Below are positions 1-9,803 of a DNA stretch of 64,000 bases, piece by piece. Made by a program: the position numbers and the translations under genes. The stretch is from Wohlfahrtiimonas chitiniclastica DSM 18708 (lineage in GTDB: Bacteria; Pseudomonadota; Gammaproteobacteria; Cardiobacteriales; Wohlfahrtiimonadaceae). The stretch is from positions 450,600 through 514,599 of the forward strand of contig NZ_AQXD01000001.1 of the NCBI RefSeq assembly GCF_000375345.1, read 5' to 3'. The notes beneath the pieces are model-generated. The model searched no databases. It had not been told where the DNA came from and was given only the letters and a program-made list of their open reading frames with translations. Positions within the stretch are counted from its first letter, which is position 1, and every line of letters starts with the position of its first letter.

Positions 1-1088
1 CGGCATCTAAGCAAGTGATGGATTCAGGTGCAGATCCTTATGCATTATTAGAAGCTTTGATTGAGGCTTTCCATCAATTGACGCTGTTACAAATTGATGC
101 CAGCTTTATTGATTTAGATGATACGCATCAAGATGCATGGCAAGCGCTGGCAACGGCGATGAGTGCAGAAGATCTCCAACTGTATTATCAAATTGCACTT
201 CATGGCCGCAAAGATTTAGAAATGCATCCTGAGCCATTGATTGGGCTTGAGATGACATTGCTGCGCATGTTGCTCTTTACACCAAAAGGTGCGCCACAAA
301 AATCATCCGCGCCGTCCGTCAAAACGCAGCCATCTACAACGCCGATTGTCCATGCACCGCAAAGGCACAATGAACCGACAGTTTCATTGGCGACATTGTT
401 AGATGAGGTACAAGCTGCGCCAGAGGTTGTTACTAAAGTTGAGCCTGTTGCAGAGCCGCCTGTGGTTGAAGAAATAAAAATAGCAGAGCCAACGCCTGAG
501 ATAGAACCTGAGCCTGAAATCATACCTATGAATGATGCACCTACGATGGATGATGTGCCGCCGTGGATTGATGCTGAGCAATATGAATCCATCACAGCGG
601 TTGCGCTAGAACCCATTGAGCCAGAAATTGCAGTGCCTGTGGCATCAACGCCTGCTGAATCGGTCGCTGCTAGATCTCAAGCCGATTATCCTTTAAATAA
701 CAATGAAGATTGGCTTGAAATTGTGCGCAATCTATCCATTTCAGGATTGACGCTGGGCATTGTTCGTAACTTAGTGCTCGAACGATTTTCCGATGATTGG
801 TTGGTGCTAAAACGCTCAAGAGAAGATCATGCCTTTAACATTCCGGATGCCGAAGCAAACATTGCAAAAGCGGTGAGTGAGCTTCTTGGTCGCGACATTC
901 GTTGCTCCATTGTGGCCACAGAACAGATGATTGAAGAGGATGATTTTAATCATCGGGCCGAAAAAGAGTTAGAAGCGCGTAAAGTGCAAGTGTTGGCTGA
1001 CATTCATGCGGATCCTGTTGTGCAATTTTTGGTCAATACGTGTGATGCAGAAGTGTTAGATTCAACCCTTAAGCTCAAACACGAATAG
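1..1088 (+). CDS. dnaX: DNA polymerase III subunit tau, C-terminal part (partial)
   Basis: C-terminal part of the clamp-loader subunit tau; the 5' part lies outside the window, and the frame is open back to the first bases. The sequence LYYQIALHGRKDL followed by GLEMTLLRMLLF matches the end of DnaX domain III, the oligomerisation domain of the clamp loader. It is followed by a long acidic, proline-rich linker rich in EPEP and PEI, equivalent to domain IV. A folded C-terminal region beginning near NNNEDWLEIV corresponds to domain V, which binds the polymerase alpha subunit. The position directly upstream of ybaB-recR is the classical dnaX-ybaB-recR order. Any gamma frameshift site would lie upstream of the window edge or in the linker; I see no clear A-rich slippery heptamer in the visible part. 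Confidence 0.93.
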   Translation, partial: ASKQVMDSGADPYALLEALIEAFHQLTLLQIDASFIDLDDTHQDAWQALATAMSAEDLQLYYQIALHGRKDLEMHPEPLIGLEMTLLRMLLFTPKGAPQKSSAPSVKTQPSTTPIVHAPQRHNEPTVSLATLLDEVQAAPEVVTKVEPVAEPPVVEEIKIAEPTPEIEPEPEIIPMNDAPTMDDVPPWIDAEQYESITAVALEPIEPEIAVPVASTPAESVAARSQADYPLNNNEDWLEIVRNLSISGLTLGIVRNLVLERFSDDWLVLKRSREDHAFNIPDAEANIAKAVSELLGRDIRCSIVATEQMIEEDDFNHRAEKELEARKVQVLADIHADPVVQFLVNTCDAEVLDSTLKLKHE

Positions 1089-1123
1089 TGTATAATACAA
1101 TTTTTTAATCAAGGAAAACGATT

Positions 1124-1456
1124 ATGATGATGAAAGGCGGAATTGCTGGGATGATGAAAAAAGCCCAGAAAATGCAAGAAGATATGGTGAAAGCACAAGA
1201 AGAATTGGCGGACATCTCTGTGACGGGTGAATCTGGTGCAGGTTTAGTGAAAATCGAAATGTCTTGCCGCCACGTTGTGCGTAAAATTGAAATTGATGAT
1301 TCATTGTTATCAGATGATAAAGAGATGCTTGAAGATTTAATCGGTGCAGCGTTTAACGATGCATTGGCGAAAGTTGAAGTGGCTTCTCAAGAAAAAATGA
1401 AATCTGTGACCGGTGGCTTTGAATTGCCAGCGGGCATGAAATTGCCTGGTTTTTAA
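1124..1456 (+). CDS. ybaB: YbaB/EbfC family nucleoid-associated protein
   Basis: Small (110 aa) DNA-binding nucleoid protein of the YbaB/EbfC family. The family signature [11 protein letters not shown] is present, followed by the typical [17 protein letters not shown] helix and the C-terminal [10 protein letters not shown]. The start is the first of three consecutive ATG codons, preceded by AAGGAAAA. The stop codon overlaps the recR start (TAATG), so the two are probably translationally coupled. The family is thought to act in replication restart and recombination together with RecR, based on the conserved gene pairing. Confidence 0.96.
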   Translation: MMMKGGIAGMMKKAQKMQEDMVKAQEELADISVTGESGAGLVKIEMSCRHVVRKIEIDDSLLSDDKEMLEDLIGAAFNDALAKVEVASQEKMKSVTGGFELPAGMKLPGF

Positions 1457-2061
1457 TGAGCCATACACTGTATCCGAAAGCCCTTAAAGCATTGGTGGAT
1501 GCCTTAAGGGTTTTGCCCGGTGTGGGGCAAAAGTCAGCGCTGAGAATGGCGCTGCATTTGCTTGAGCGCAATCGAACGGGTGCTTTGCAGCTGAGCGAAG
1601 CCATTACGGGTGCATTGAATCACATACAAAAATGCAGCATTTGCCGCAATTTATCTGATGAGGCTGTGTGTTCGATCTGCCAAGATCCAAAGCGCGATGA
1701 ATCATTGTTGTGTGTGGTGGAAAACCCGATGGATGTGTTTGCACTTTCCCAATCGGTGGATTATAAAGGTCGTTACTTTGTGCTTATGGGCAATTTATCA
1801 CCGTTAGATGGCATTGGCCCTGAAGAAGTGGGGCTTGATCTGCTTGAAGCGCGCTTGCGTGAAGGAGTGATCAAAGAGCTGATTTTAGCCACCAATCCAA
1901 CGGTTGAAGGTGAAGCGACGGCGTTTTACATTGATGAAATGGCCAAGCCCTATCAAGTGATCGTCACCCGCATTGCACATGGCGTGCCAATGGGCGGCGA
2001 ACTTGAATATTTAGACAGCGGCACATTGTCCCATGCATTCAGAGCAAGACAAAGATTTTAA
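1456..2061 (+). CDS. recR: recombination mediator protein RecR
   Basis: RecR (201 aa) works with RecO/RecF to load RecA on SSB-coated single-stranded DNA gaps. Visible features are an N-terminal helix-hairpin-helix ([11 protein letters not shown], about residues 20-30) and a four-cysteine zinc finger at C60, C63, C72 and C75. A Toprim domain with [12 protein letters not shown] follows, then the conserved [15 protein letters not shown] at the C-terminus. Length is normal for the family. The start overlaps the ybaB stop by one base, and the gene ends immediately before the strong ribosome-binding site of hinT. Confidence 0.97.
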   Translation: MSHTLYPKALKALVDALRVLPGVGQKSALRMALHLLERNRTGALQLSEAITGALNHIQKCSICRNLSDEAVCSICQDPKRDESLLCVVENPMDVFALSQSVDYKGRYFVLMGNLSPLDGIGPEEVGLDLLEARLREGVIKELILATNPTVEGEATAFYIDEMAKPYQVIVTRIAHGVPMGGELEYLDSGTLSHAFRARQRF

Positions 2062-2072
2062 GGAGGTGAATC

Positions 2073-2414
2073 ATGAGTACCATTTTTACCAAAATTATTA
2101 ATAAAGAGATTCCGGCCACCATCGTCTATGAAGATGATCAAGTGTTGGCGTTTCGTGACATTGATCCAAAAGCACCTGAACACATTTTGGTGATCCCTAA
2201 AAAAGAGATTCCAACAGTCAATGACATTGACGAAGCCGATGCTGCACTTGTGGGGCAGCTGTTTTTAGCGGCGAAAAAGATCGCCAAAGAGCTCGGCTTT
2301 GCGGACAATGGTTACCGTTTGGTGATGAACTGCAATGAAGATGGCGGTCAAACAGTGCATCACATTCACATGCACATTTTAGCAGGTCGTCGTTTGAACT
2401 GGCCTCCAGGTTAA
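2073..2414 (+). CDS. hinT: HIT family purine nucleoside phosphoramidase (HinT-like)
   Basis: Cytosolic histidine-triad hydrolase (113 aa) that cleaves AMP-lysine-type phosphoramidates. The triad H97-I-H99-M-H101 is intact, preceded by the usual [10 protein letters not shown] and followed by [11 protein letters not shown]. The start is set by an excellent AAGGAGGTGA ribosome-binding site just after the recR stop. It sits between recR and apt in a tight same-strand run, probably one transcript. Confidence 0.94.
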   Translation: MSTIFTKIINKEIPATIVYEDDQVLAFRDIDPKAPEHILVIPKKEIPTVNDIDEADAALVGQLFLAAKKIAKELGFADNGYRLVMNCNEDGGQTVHHIHMHILAGRRLNWPPG

Positions 2415-2424
2415 TGGCAATCGT

Positions 2425-2937
2425 ATGAATTTAAAAGATTATATCATCAGCATTCCAGATCATCCGTTACCGGGGATCATTTTTAGAGACATCTCGCCAC
2501 TGCTTGGCAATGGTGAAGCGTATCGTTATGCCACCAATCAAATCGTTGATTACGCGAAATCGAAAGGTGTGCAAAAGATCGTTGGGCCAGAAGCACGTGG
2601 TTTCATTGTGGGTTGTCCTGTGGCGTATGCCATGGATGTGGGCTTTGTGCCTGCCCGTAAAAAAGGTAAATTACCCCGTGAAACAGAGTGTGTGGAATAT
2701 GCCTTAGAATATGGCACTGCCCTCATTGAGCTTCATAAAGATGCCATCAAACCTGGTGAAAAGGTATTGATCTGTGATGATTTACTCGCCACAGGCGGTA
2801 CAATTGCTGCGGTGATTGAGTTGGTTGAAAAGCTCGGTGGCATTGTAGTGGGCTGTGCGTTCTTAGTGGAACTGACAGAGCTCAATGGTCGCGAGAAGAT
2901 CAAGCAGTATGATACGTTGACTTTGATGGAATTTTAG
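2425..2937 (+). CDS. apt: adenine phosphoribosyltransferase
   Basis: Converts adenine and PRPP to AMP (purine salvage), cytosolic. The 170-residue length is typical. The PRPP-binding loop [13 protein letters not shown] lies at about residues 114-126, the preceding GPEARGF element is present, and RKKGKLP matches the flexible loop over the active site. The start ATG is 10 bases after the hinT stop with a poor Shine-Dalgarno, suggesting coupling with hinT. Confidence 0.96.
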   Translation: MNLKDYIISIPDHPLPGIIFRDISPLLGNGEAYRYATNQIVDYAKSKGVQKIVGPEARGFIVGCPVAYAMDVGFVPARKKGKLPRETECVEYALEYGTALIELHKDAIKPGEKVLICDDLLATGGTIAAVIELVEKLGGIVVGCAFLVELTELNGREKIKQYDTLTLMEF

Positions 2938-2980
2938 TCAGATTTTGGCCAATGGATTGAAGAAGATTTAGGTTACGCCC

Positions 2981-5425
2981 TTGAAAACAATACGTCAGCG
3001 AAACAAACTATACATTGCCCTTGTGATTGGGTTAATACAAGCGCCTGTGATGGCTCAAACACCGCAAACGGGTGCTTTAGGCGTTTGCCGCATCAGCCCG
3101 TTGAAGCAATATTTACAGCCGACTGATCAAGTGATTGAGGATGGCACGGTTTATCTCTCAGGAAATACTGCTGACAGTGATGAGCGTTATGCCAATGTCG
3201 AAGGCGATATTGTGGCGTATTATGGCAACAGCCGCGTTGATGCCAGTCGCATCACGCTAGATCGCACAACCAATGTCTTATCTGGCCATGATCAAAACAT
3301 CCGTTATGCCTCTGATTCTGTGGTGCTTGAGTCTAAAAGCTTCACCTCTCGCCTCAATGATAAAGAGTACGAAGGTGATGATGTCACCTACTATTTACAC
3401 CAAGCGGAAGCGCAAGGGCGCGCGAAATATGCCATCAGCCGTCAGATTGCAAAAACCGCGGATTTCCAAGGTGTGACCTATTCAACGTGCCCAACGGATG
3501 AAGAGGTGTGGCAGTTGTCCGCAGCCGATCTTCATTTAGATGAAAACACAGGGCGCGGCATTGCCAAACATGCCAAATTTGCACTCTTTGGCGTCCCGAT
3601 TTTATACACGCCATACTTTTCATTCCCCATTGATGATCGTCGACAAACGGGCTTTTTATTCCCCACAATCTCTTATGATCGCGATGGTGGCTTATCTGTC
3701 CGTGCACCTTACTATTTAAATTTAGCGCCGAATTATGATGTGACGTTAAATCCCGGATTTTATACGCGCCGCGGTTTGATTTTAGGGGCAGAAGCTCGCT
3801 ATTTAAACACCTGGCAAAATTCAGTGTTCCGTTTTGATTTTTTGCCGGATGATCGTCGGTTTAAAAATCAAGAGCGTGCCCGCATTGCTGCGAATGATCC
3901 GAAAGATCCCTATAGCAAAAAACTGCATTCAACGCGTTGGTCAGTGTTTTTCAATCAGCAGTTGAATTTGATGCCAAAATTGCGTGGGCGCATCTTATTT
4001 CAACAAGTGTCTGATCATCGCTATGTGGAAGACATTCAAGATGCTGTCGGCTTATTGACTGAAACAAACTTAGAGCGCGTGGCAGAACTCACTTATTCAG
4101 ATCGCAATTGGCAGAGCACATTGCGTGTGCAGCACTATCAAGTGCTTGATAAGGTGATCATTCCTGATGCGCCTTATGCGCGCATGCCACAATGGTTATT
4201 AAGTGGCGAATGGGAACAAAATGGCATCATTTATGGTGGGAATGTGGAGGCTGTACAATTTAGAACCCACATTAAGCCAAATGATCGTAATAAAGCGCGC
4301 CCAAAATCTGCGACGCGCATTGATTTATTGCCGTATGTGGGCTTTCGTTTAGAAAATTCTTGGGGCTTTTTTGAGCCAAAATTGGCCTATCGCTACACTC
4401 ATTATGATTTAGATTATCAAGACATCAATGGCGTTGCACCGAATAAACCCCATAATTTGCACCGCGGCACCTCCATTTTCAGTATTGATACAGGAATTGC
4501 CTTAGAGCGTGATGTGAGCTTTAGCCATTTATTTGGTGGCGGGAACTTCATTCAAACATTAGAACCCCGTTTATTTTACTTGAATGTGCCATATCGTCGT
4601 CAATCAGACATTCCAATTTTTGACACCGGCAACATTACACCAAGCTATGACAATCTGTTTGCCACCAACCAATTTACTGGTGCCGATCGTCAGAGCAATG
4701 CCAATCAGCTCACAACTGCGCTCACCACACGTTTTATTAATGATGAAACGGGTGTGGAGCATTTTAGATTGTCTTTAGGACAAATTTATTATTTTGATCA
4801 ACCACGCATCACCATTAACCAAGACTTATTGCCGAAAAATGAGTGCCTGAAGGATTATGAAAATAATCATCGACCAGGCATTGGGGCAATTAAATGCCAA
4901 AGTGGCCGTCATTCAGAATGGTTTGTGGAAAATCACATTGTCTTTTCCAGTGATTTCAGTTCTCGAGTCATTTGGCAATGGTCACCGGATGCCAAGCGCA
5001 CCACGCGATTATCGTATGACTTACGCTATCAGCCTGAGCCTCGTAAAATCATTAACATTGCACAGCGCTATGATCGCACCTTGACAGGTACGCAAAAAGA
5101 TTGGGTGACGAACCAAATTGATATCACATCCTTCTGGGAAGTGAATAATAACTGGGCAGTGGTGGGGCGCTATAACTATTCATTAGAAGAGCGCCGCATG
5201 AATGATTCTTATGTGGGCTTTGAATACAGTGATTGCTGCGTGGCAACGCGTGTGGCAGCTCGTTATTATCGCAGTAATTTACTTGATGATAAAAAGAGTT
5301 GGAAAGCCTATTTACAGTTTGAATTTAAGGGCTTAGGTAATGTTGGGCAGAGCACAGACTCTTTCTGGGAAGAGAGCATTCCGGGCTATACACCAAAATA
5401 TTTAAGCAATACCCGCGGATTTTAG
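2981..5425 (+). CDS. lptD: LPS-assembly protein LptD
   Basis: Outer-membrane beta-barrel (814 aa) that inserts lipopolysaccharide into the outer leaflet together with LptE. An N-terminal signal peptide ends near APVMAQ. A periplasmic OstA/LptA-like domain covers roughly residues 45-190 and the barrel runs to the C-terminus. Four cysteines expected for the disulfide switch are present: one in GVCRIS, one in YSTCP, and the adjacent pair in YSDCCV. The start must be TTG at 2981, because an in-frame stop lies 12 bases upstream and the next ATG would remove the signal peptide. The gene ends just before a strong bidirectional terminator. Confidence 0.95.
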   Translation: MKTIRQRNKLYIALVIGLIQAPVMAQTPQTGALGVCRISPLKQYLQPTDQVIEDGTVYLSGNTADSDERYANVEGDIVAYYGNSRVDASRITLDRTTNVLSGHDQNIRYASDSVVLESKSFTSRLNDKEYEGDDVTYYLHQAEAQGRAKYAISRQIAKTADFQGVTYSTCPTDEEVWQLSAADLHLDENTGRGIAKHAKFALFGVPILYTPYFSFPIDDRRQTGFLFPTISYDRDGGLSVRAPYYLNLAPNYDVTLNPGFYTRRGLILGAEARYLNTWQNSVFRFDFLPDDRRFKNQERARIAANDPKDPYSKKLHSTRWSVFFNQQLNLMPKLRGRILFQQVSDHRYVEDIQDAVGLLTETNLERVAELTYSDRNWQSTLRVQHYQVLDKVIIPDAPYARMPQWLLSGEWEQNGIIYGGNVEAVQFRTHIKPNDRNKARPKSATRIDLLPYVGFRLENSWGFFEPKLAYRYTHYDLDYQDINGVAPNKPHNLHRGTSIFSIDTGIALERDVSFSHLFGGGNFIQTLEPRLFYLNVPYRRQSDIPIFDTGNITPSYDNLFATNQFTGADRQSNANQLTTALTTRFINDETGVEHFRLSLGQIYYFDQPRITINQDLLPKNECLKDYENNHRPGIGAIKCQSGRHSEWFVENHIVFSSDFSSRVIWQWSPDAKRTTRLSYDLRYQPEPRKIINIAQRYDRTLTGTQKDWVTNQIDITSFWEVNNNWAVVGRYNYSLEERRMNDSYVGFEYSDCCVATRVAARYYRSNLLDDKKSWKAYLQFEFKGLGNVGQSTDSFWEESIPGYTPKYLSNTRGF

Positions 5426-5428
5426 ATC

Positions 5429-5458
5429 AAAAAAGCCCCCACACTGTGGGGGCTTTTT
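5429..5458. terminator. bidirectional rho-independent terminator (lptD / hslU)
   Basis: GC-rich perfect inverted repeat GCCCCCACA/TGTGGGGGC, flanked by A-tract and T-tract on either side. It sits four bases after the lptD stop and 13 bases before the hslU stop, so it can serve both converging transcripts. Confidence 0.93.
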
Positions 5459-5471
5459 GATTCTAATGTAA

Positions 5472-6815
5472 TTAGAGAATGAAGCGGCTTAAATCTTCAT
5501 TGTCAGACAATTCACCGAGAGAATTTTTCACCATGGTTTCATCGATGGTGACGGTTTCGCCACTGCGATCAGACGCTGTGAATGAAATCTCTTCTAGCAA
5601 GTGCTCTAAAATCGTGTGTAAACGACGCGCACCAATGTTTTCTGTTTTTTCATTGACGTTGTAAGCGATTTTAGCAATCTCAGCAATCGCACCATCTGTA
5701 AAGGCAAGTTCGACTTCTTCAGTTTTCAATAAGGCAGTGTATTGCTTGATGAGGGCCGAAGATGGCTCTTTTAAGATGCGTTCAAAATCTTCTGCCGTCA
5801 ATGCATTGAGTTCAACGCGAATCGGTAAACGACCTTGCAATTCAGGAATCAAATCAGAAGGGCGTGCAACATGGAAAGCGCCCGATGCGATGAACAAAAT
5901 GTGATCGGTTTTCACAGGACCATATTTAGTAGAGACGGTGCTGCCTTCAATGATGGGCAATAAATCACGTTGCACACCTTCACGAGAAACATCCGTGCCA
6001 GAGCTTTCGCCGCGGCGGCACACTTTATCGATCTCATCAATGAAAACAATGCCAGTGTTTTCAGCAGCAGCAATGGCTTGTTTTTTCACATCTTCTTCAT
6101 TGACCAAACGGCGGGCTTCTTCATCTTGCGCCGCTTTTAAAGCATCTTTGATTTTCATCTTTTGCTTATGTTTTGGCGTGTTGCCCGTTTGATTGAAGAG
6201 GGATTGCAATTGCTCTGCCATCTCTTCCATGCCAGGAGGCGTCATGATGTTCATGCTTGAAGCATGTTGCTGCGTCAATTCAATTTCAATCTCTTTGTCG
6301 TCTAATTCACCGCGAATGATTTTTTCACGGAATTTTTGACGCGTGGCAGAGTTATCTGTGCTTGGCGCGCTTGGCTCATTGTCAAAACCCACGGATTTAG
6401 GGCGGGGAATGAGCACATCTAAAATGCGTTCAATGGCGGCGTCTTCAGCTTTCGGATGCGCGAGTTTTACAGCATCTTCACGGGCTTTCGTGATGGCAGC
6501 TTCCACTAAATCACGAATGATGGAATCCACTTCACGACCGACATAACCCACTTCCGTGAATTTTGTGGCTTCCACTTTAATGAATGGCGCGTTTGCTAAA
6601 TTGGCCAAACGGCGAGCAATTTCAGTTTTACCAACGCCCGTTGGCCCAATCATTAAGATGTTTTTCGGTGTGATCTCTTTACGCATGTCTCCGGTGACTT
6701 GTTGGCGTCTCCAACGGTTACGTAAAGCAATGGCAACGGCGCGTTTTGCATCGTTTTGTCCCACAATGTAGCGATCGAGTTCTTGAACGATCTCTCTTGG
6801 TGTCATTTCACTCAT
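5472..6815 (-). CDS. hslU: ATP-dependent protease ATPase subunit HslU
   Basis: AAA+ unfoldase (447 aa) that feeds substrates to the HslV peptidase. Walker A GPTGVGKT lies at about residues 57-64. The pore motif is GYVGREV, Walker B is FIDEID, and the sensor and arginine-finger region appears as IASGAF and [10 protein letters not shown]. The C-terminal LSRFIL tail, which inserts into HslV, is intact. The insertion I-domain lies at about residues 110-240. It is nine bases downstream of hslV, in the usual hslV-hslU operon. Confidence 0.97.
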   Translation of the reverse strand: MSEMTPREIVQELDRYIVGQNDAKRAVAIALRNRWRRQQVTGDMRKEITPKNILMIGPTGVGKTEIARRLANLANAPFIKVEATKFTEVGYVGREVDSIIRDLVEAAITKAREDAVKLAHPKAEDAAIERILDVLIPRPKSVGFDNEPSAPSTDNSATRQKFREKIIRGELDDKEIEIELTQQHASSMNIMTPPGMEEMAEQLQSLFNQTGNTPKHKQKMKIKDALKAAQDEEARRLVNEEDVKKQAIAAAENTGIVFIDEIDKVCRRGESSGTDVSREGVQRDLLPIIEGSTVSTKYGPVKTDHILFIASGAFHVARPSDLIPELQGRLPIRVELNALTAEDFERILKEPSSALIKQYTALLKTEEVELAFTDGAIAEIAKIAYNVNEKTENIGARRLHTILEHLLEEISFTASDRSGETVTIDETMVKNSLGELSDNEDLSRFIL

Positions 6816-6824
6816 GATGTCTTC

Positions 6825-7364
6825 CTAAAATGTTAGCTTTTCAATCGTTTGATTGTGATTGGTGTAGATACAGATGTCCGCGGCAATGCTTAAGCTTTTG
6901 CGCACGACGCTTTCTGCATCTAAATCTGTATTGTCTAAAAGGGCAAGGGCTGCACTTTGTGCAAAGGCACCGCCAGAACCAATGGTGGCCATATTGTGTT
7001 CAGGCTCGATCACATCGCCATTGCCTGAGATCACTAAAATAGCCGTTTCATCTGCCACAATCAATAGCGCCTCTAGGCGACGAAGTTGCTGATCTGTTCG
7101 CCAATCTTTGGCCAATTCGACGGCTGCACGGGTCAATTGACCGTTGTGTTGCTCGAGTTTCGCTTCAAAGCGTTCAAACAAAGTAAAGGCATCGGCTGTA
7201 CCACCTGCAAATCCGGCAATCACTTTTCCATTGTATAAACGACGCACTTTTCTGGCATTGCCCTTCATGACGGTATTGCCTAACGAGACTTGGCCATCGC
7301 CACCGATGACAACTTCATTGCCACGTCTAACTGCGCAGATCGTGGTACCACGATATTGTTCCAT
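6825..7364 (-). CDS. hslV: ATP-dependent protease peptidase subunit HslV
   Basis: Threonine peptidase of the HslVU complex (179 aa from the start chosen here). The catalytic threonine is exposed after removal of a short propeptide: MEQYRG precedes TTICAVRR, with the GDGQVSLGN and [14 protein letters not shown] motifs following. An upstream in-frame ATG at 7388 exists, but AAGGAG sits five bases before the ATG at 7364 and MEQ-type starts are common in this family, so the shorter form is preferred. Expression probably responds to heat shock through the promoter just upstream. Confidence 0.95.
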   Translation of the reverse strand: MEQYRGTTICAVRRGNEVVIGGDGQVSLGNTVMKGNARKVRRLYNGKVIAGFAGGTADAFTLFERFEAKLEQHNGQLTRAAVELAKDWRTDQQLRRLEALLIVADETAILVISGNGDVIEPEHNMATIGSGGAFAQSAALALLDNTDLDAESVVRKSLSIAADICIYTNHNQTIEKLTF

Positions 7365-7401
7365 TTGAACTCCTTGTTCATGTTTCATTGACGTCTCATT
7401 A

Positions 7402-7429
7402 AAATGAGGATGGATTTTTCAATTTCAAG
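7402..7429 (-). promoter_or_regulatory. putative sigma32 (heat-shock) promoter for hslVU
   Basis: On the minus strand CTTGAAA (7423-7429) is followed after 13 bases by CCTCATTT (7402-7409). This is close to the sigma32 consensus CTTGAAA / CCCCATNT, with only one mismatch in the -10 element. It lies about 38 bases upstream of the hslV start. hslVU is a classical heat-shock operon, which supports the assignment. Confidence 0.62.
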
Positions 7430-7449
7430 GTGGTCAATGAAAATGGACA

Positions 7450-8166
7450 TCATTTAGACGATTCGTCTGTGTGCTTTTTGCTCAAATTTTGGATCATGGT
7501 GGTGATGTAAACCGTGAAAATGGGGAAGATCGTGATGCCTGCCACCGCTAAAATGGCAGTGCTGATTTTGCCTGCGGTGGTGACAGGAATGATGTTTGAT
7601 CCTAAAGTGGTTGCGGTCATCGATGCCCACCAAATCACATCGCCATAGGTTTTCACTTGTGGGTTGACGGAGATCTCAAAGAGATAAAAGAGCAAAGTTT
7701 GTAGATAGGCAATCGAGAAAAACAGGGTTAAATAGGAGACAAATAACCCAGTAATGCGGTCACTGATGAGGAGTTTAACCAATAAAAAGAGGGCGATGAC
7801 GCCGCGAAAAATCGGTAAAAATTTCAGTAAATAAAAGGCTTGCGTGGAGAGTTCTAAATGAAAATGGTTCAACACATTGATGTAAGGAATGGAGACCAAA
7901 ATCAAAAAGAGATAGCGGCGAAAATACTCTAAGCGATGATCAGAGAGAAAAAAGCCTGACAATAAGTCCAATAAAAAGTAGATGCAGATCCAAAATTGTA
8001 GATTGTTATTGCGGATCAATGTGTTGTTTTGGATGTTCGGAATGTCCACAAGCGTGATGTCAATGATCAACACAATGGATGCAAAGATGGCAAAGAGATA
8101 GAGGATTTTGCGGGCAATCATTTTAAATGTTTCTAAGCCCGTTTTTGGCGTTGTATTGGTGGTCAT
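7450..8166 (-). CDS. ion-channel-like membrane protein with atypical selectivity filter
   Basis: Inner-membrane protein (238 aa) with the plan of the voltage-gated ion channel superfamily. There are about five hydrophobic segments, then a pore-helix motif GDVIWWASMTATTLGS, then a last transmembrane helix (AILAVAGITIFPIFTVYITTM) and a short basic tail. The usual K+ filter TVGYG is replaced by TLGSN, followed by IIPVTTAGK, so it need not be a potassium channel. The fourth segment (LLKFLPIFRGVIALFLLVK) has only sparse positive charges, arguing against strong voltage sensing. No ligand-binding domain follows. It is transcribed alone, upstream of hslVU on the same strand and divergent from the molybdate transporter. 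Confidence 0.7.
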   Translation of the reverse strand: MTTNTTPKTGLETFKMIARKILYLFAIFASIVLIIDITLVDIPNIQNNTLIRNNNLQFWICIYFLLDLLSGFFLSDHRLEYFRRYLFLILVSIPYINVLNHFHLELSTQAFYLLKFLPIFRGVIALFLLVKLLISDRITGLFVSYLTLFFSIAYLQTLLFYLFEISVNPQVKTYGDVIWWASMTATTLGSNIIPVTTAGKISTAILAVAGITIFPIFTVYITTMIQNLSKKHTDESSK

Positions 8167-8240
8167 CGTGGGTCTTTATGATCTCAATCAAAACATGAAA
8201 GCAGTATAGCATTTAATTGCCGGATAAACGTTATGTATTG

Positions 8241-8249
8241 TGATATACT
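8241..8249 (+). promoter_or_regulatory. putative extended -10 promoter for modABC
   Basis: TGATATACT combines an extended -10 (TGn) with a TATACT hexamer (8244-8249), 31 bases before the modA start. No good -35 lies at 16-18 bases, as is common for extended -10 promoters. Confidence 0.4.
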
Positions 8250-8280
8250 CCGCGCAATGATTGAGATCAAAGGGGTCAAT

Positions 8281-9030
8281 ATGAAGCGTTTTCATAAAAC
8301 TTTGGCGCTGACAGCATTGTTGGCGACAACATTGAGTGCAGCATTTGCAGAGTCATTATTTGTCTATTCAGGCGCAGGTCTTAAAAAGCCTATGGAAGAG
8401 ATTGCAGCGGTCTTTGAAAAAAATCATGATGCGACGGTGGAATTTAACTTTGCAGGTTCAGGGCAATTGCTTGCGCAGCTTGCCACCACAGGCAAGGGCG
8501 ATTTGTTCATTGTGGGCTCAGAAGTCTCTTATGAAGCCGCTGAGAAAAAAGGTTTAGTTGGGAACGCTTATGGCATTGCCCATCATACGCCTGCCATTGT
8601 TGTGCTAAAGGGCAATCCTAAAAACATCCAAAGCTTAGAAGATTTAAGTCGCGAAGGCATTAAAGTGATTTTAGGTGAGCCAAAAGCGAATGCGATTGGT
8701 AAAACGGCGCAAGAGATTTTAAAGAAAAATCATTTAGAAAAGATCAATGATAACGTGGTATCAACGGCAAACACTGTCAATGAAATGGCGGTGCAACTCA
8801 CTTTAGGCACGGCAGATGCCATGATTGCCACCATTGATGCAGTGTATCACAACCCAAAAGTTGAGATCATTGAGATTCCGGTTGAACAAAACATTGATCA
8901 AATTGTCACGGGCGGCATTGTCACGTCAACACAATCCCCAGAGTTGTCTAAAGCGTTTATGGATTTAACCGATTCTCCTGAAGGCCGTGAGATTTTTGCG
9001 CGTCATGGTTTTGCCCCTGTGACGGAATGA
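8281..9030 (+). CDS. modA: molybdate (or tungstate) ABC transporter, periplasmic binding protein
   Basis: Periplasmic solute-binding protein (249 aa). The signal peptide MKRFHKTLALTALLATTL ends near AAFAES. The mature start SLFVYSGAGLKKPMEEI, the FAGSGQLLAQLATTGKGDLF segment and VNEMAVQLTLGTADAM follow the ModA/WtpA pattern of oxyanion-binding type II proteins. The start is set by AAAGGGGT before the ATG at 8281; an upstream in-frame ATG would bury the signal peptide. Its stop overlaps the permease start (ATGA). The ModD homolog and molybdenum enzyme downstream favour molybdate, but tungstate cannot be excluded from sequence alone. Confidence 0.85.
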   Translation: MKRFHKTLALTALLATTLSAAFAESLFVYSGAGLKKPMEEIAAVFEKNHDATVEFNFAGSGQLLAQLATTGKGDLFIVGSEVSYEAAEKKGLVGNAYGIAHHTPAIVVLKGNPKNIQSLEDLSREGIKVILGEPKANAIGKTAQEILKKNHLEKINDNVVSTANTVNEMAVQLTLGTADAMIATIDAVYHNPKVEIIEIPVEQNIDQIVTGGIVTSTQSPELSKAFMDLTDSPEGREIFARHGFAPVTE

Positions 9031-9803
9031 TTCGATCACTCTTTTATCTATTTGTCATGTTGGTGGCGCTTTTTATCGTTGCGCCACTTTTAATGTTGAT
9101 GAAAGAGGGTATGGCACAATTGCCCACGGCGATTCAGTCAAAAGAGGTACAATTTGCCATTGCATTGAGTTTAAAAACCTCGATCATCTCCACCATCATT
9201 TGCCTCATGTTAGCGGCACCGATTGCCCAATTTTTGCATCAATGTCGATTTAAGCACTATGTGATGCCTTTTCTTTATTTGCCATTGGCATTGCCACACA
9301 TTGTTTCGGGTGTGGCTTTGCTCCTTTTTTTTGGTCATTTGGGCATTGGTGGATTTTTAGAGCGCCATTTTAATCTCGCCTTTGTGTTCACTGAAAAGGG
9401 CATCATGTTGGCGCAAGTGTTTGTGAATCTCCCCTTTGCCATTCAATTATTGGCGGTGGGGCTTGAGCGATTAAATGGGCGTCAGCTCTTTGTGGCGCGC
9501 ACACTTGGTGCCTCAAAATGGCAATGTTTTTATCATGTCACATTACCACTACTCAAAAGTACGTTGATTGCCACAGTGATTTTGACATGGTCACGTGCCC
9601 TTGGCGAATTTGGCGCAGTGATTATGGTGGCGGGCGCAACGCGCATGAAAACAGAAATTCTACCCACATCCATTATGCTGAATCTATCAACCGGCGAGCT
9701 CGATTTAGCGATGGCAATTGCGGTGATTTTAATGATGATCTCTTTAACATGCTCTTTAATCTTTGAATATGCTTTTAGGGGACGCCGTGCTGACGCTCGA
9801 TGA
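9027..9803 (+). CDS. modB: molybdate ABC transporter permease
   Basis: Inner-membrane permease (258 aa) with about six transmembrane helices. The cytoplasmic EAA-type loop RTLGASKWQCFYHVTLPLLKS, which docks on the ATPase, is followed by RALGEFGAVIMVAGA, a hallmark of molybdate/sulfate permeases. It overlaps modA by four bases and modC by 17 bases, so the three are translated as one unit. Confidence 0.88.
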   Translation: MIRSLFYLFVMLVALFIVAPLLMLMKEGMAQLPTAIQSKEVQFAIALSLKTSIISTIICLMLAAPIAQFLHQCRFKHYVMPFLYLPLALPHIVSGVALLLFFGHLGIGGFLERHFNLAFVFTEKGIMLAQVFVNLPFAIQLLAVGLERLNGRQLFVARTLGASKWQCFYHVTLPLLKSTLIATVILTWSRALGEFGAVIMVAGATRMKTEILPTSIMLNLSTGELDLAMAIAVILMMISLTCSLIFEYAFRGRRADAR

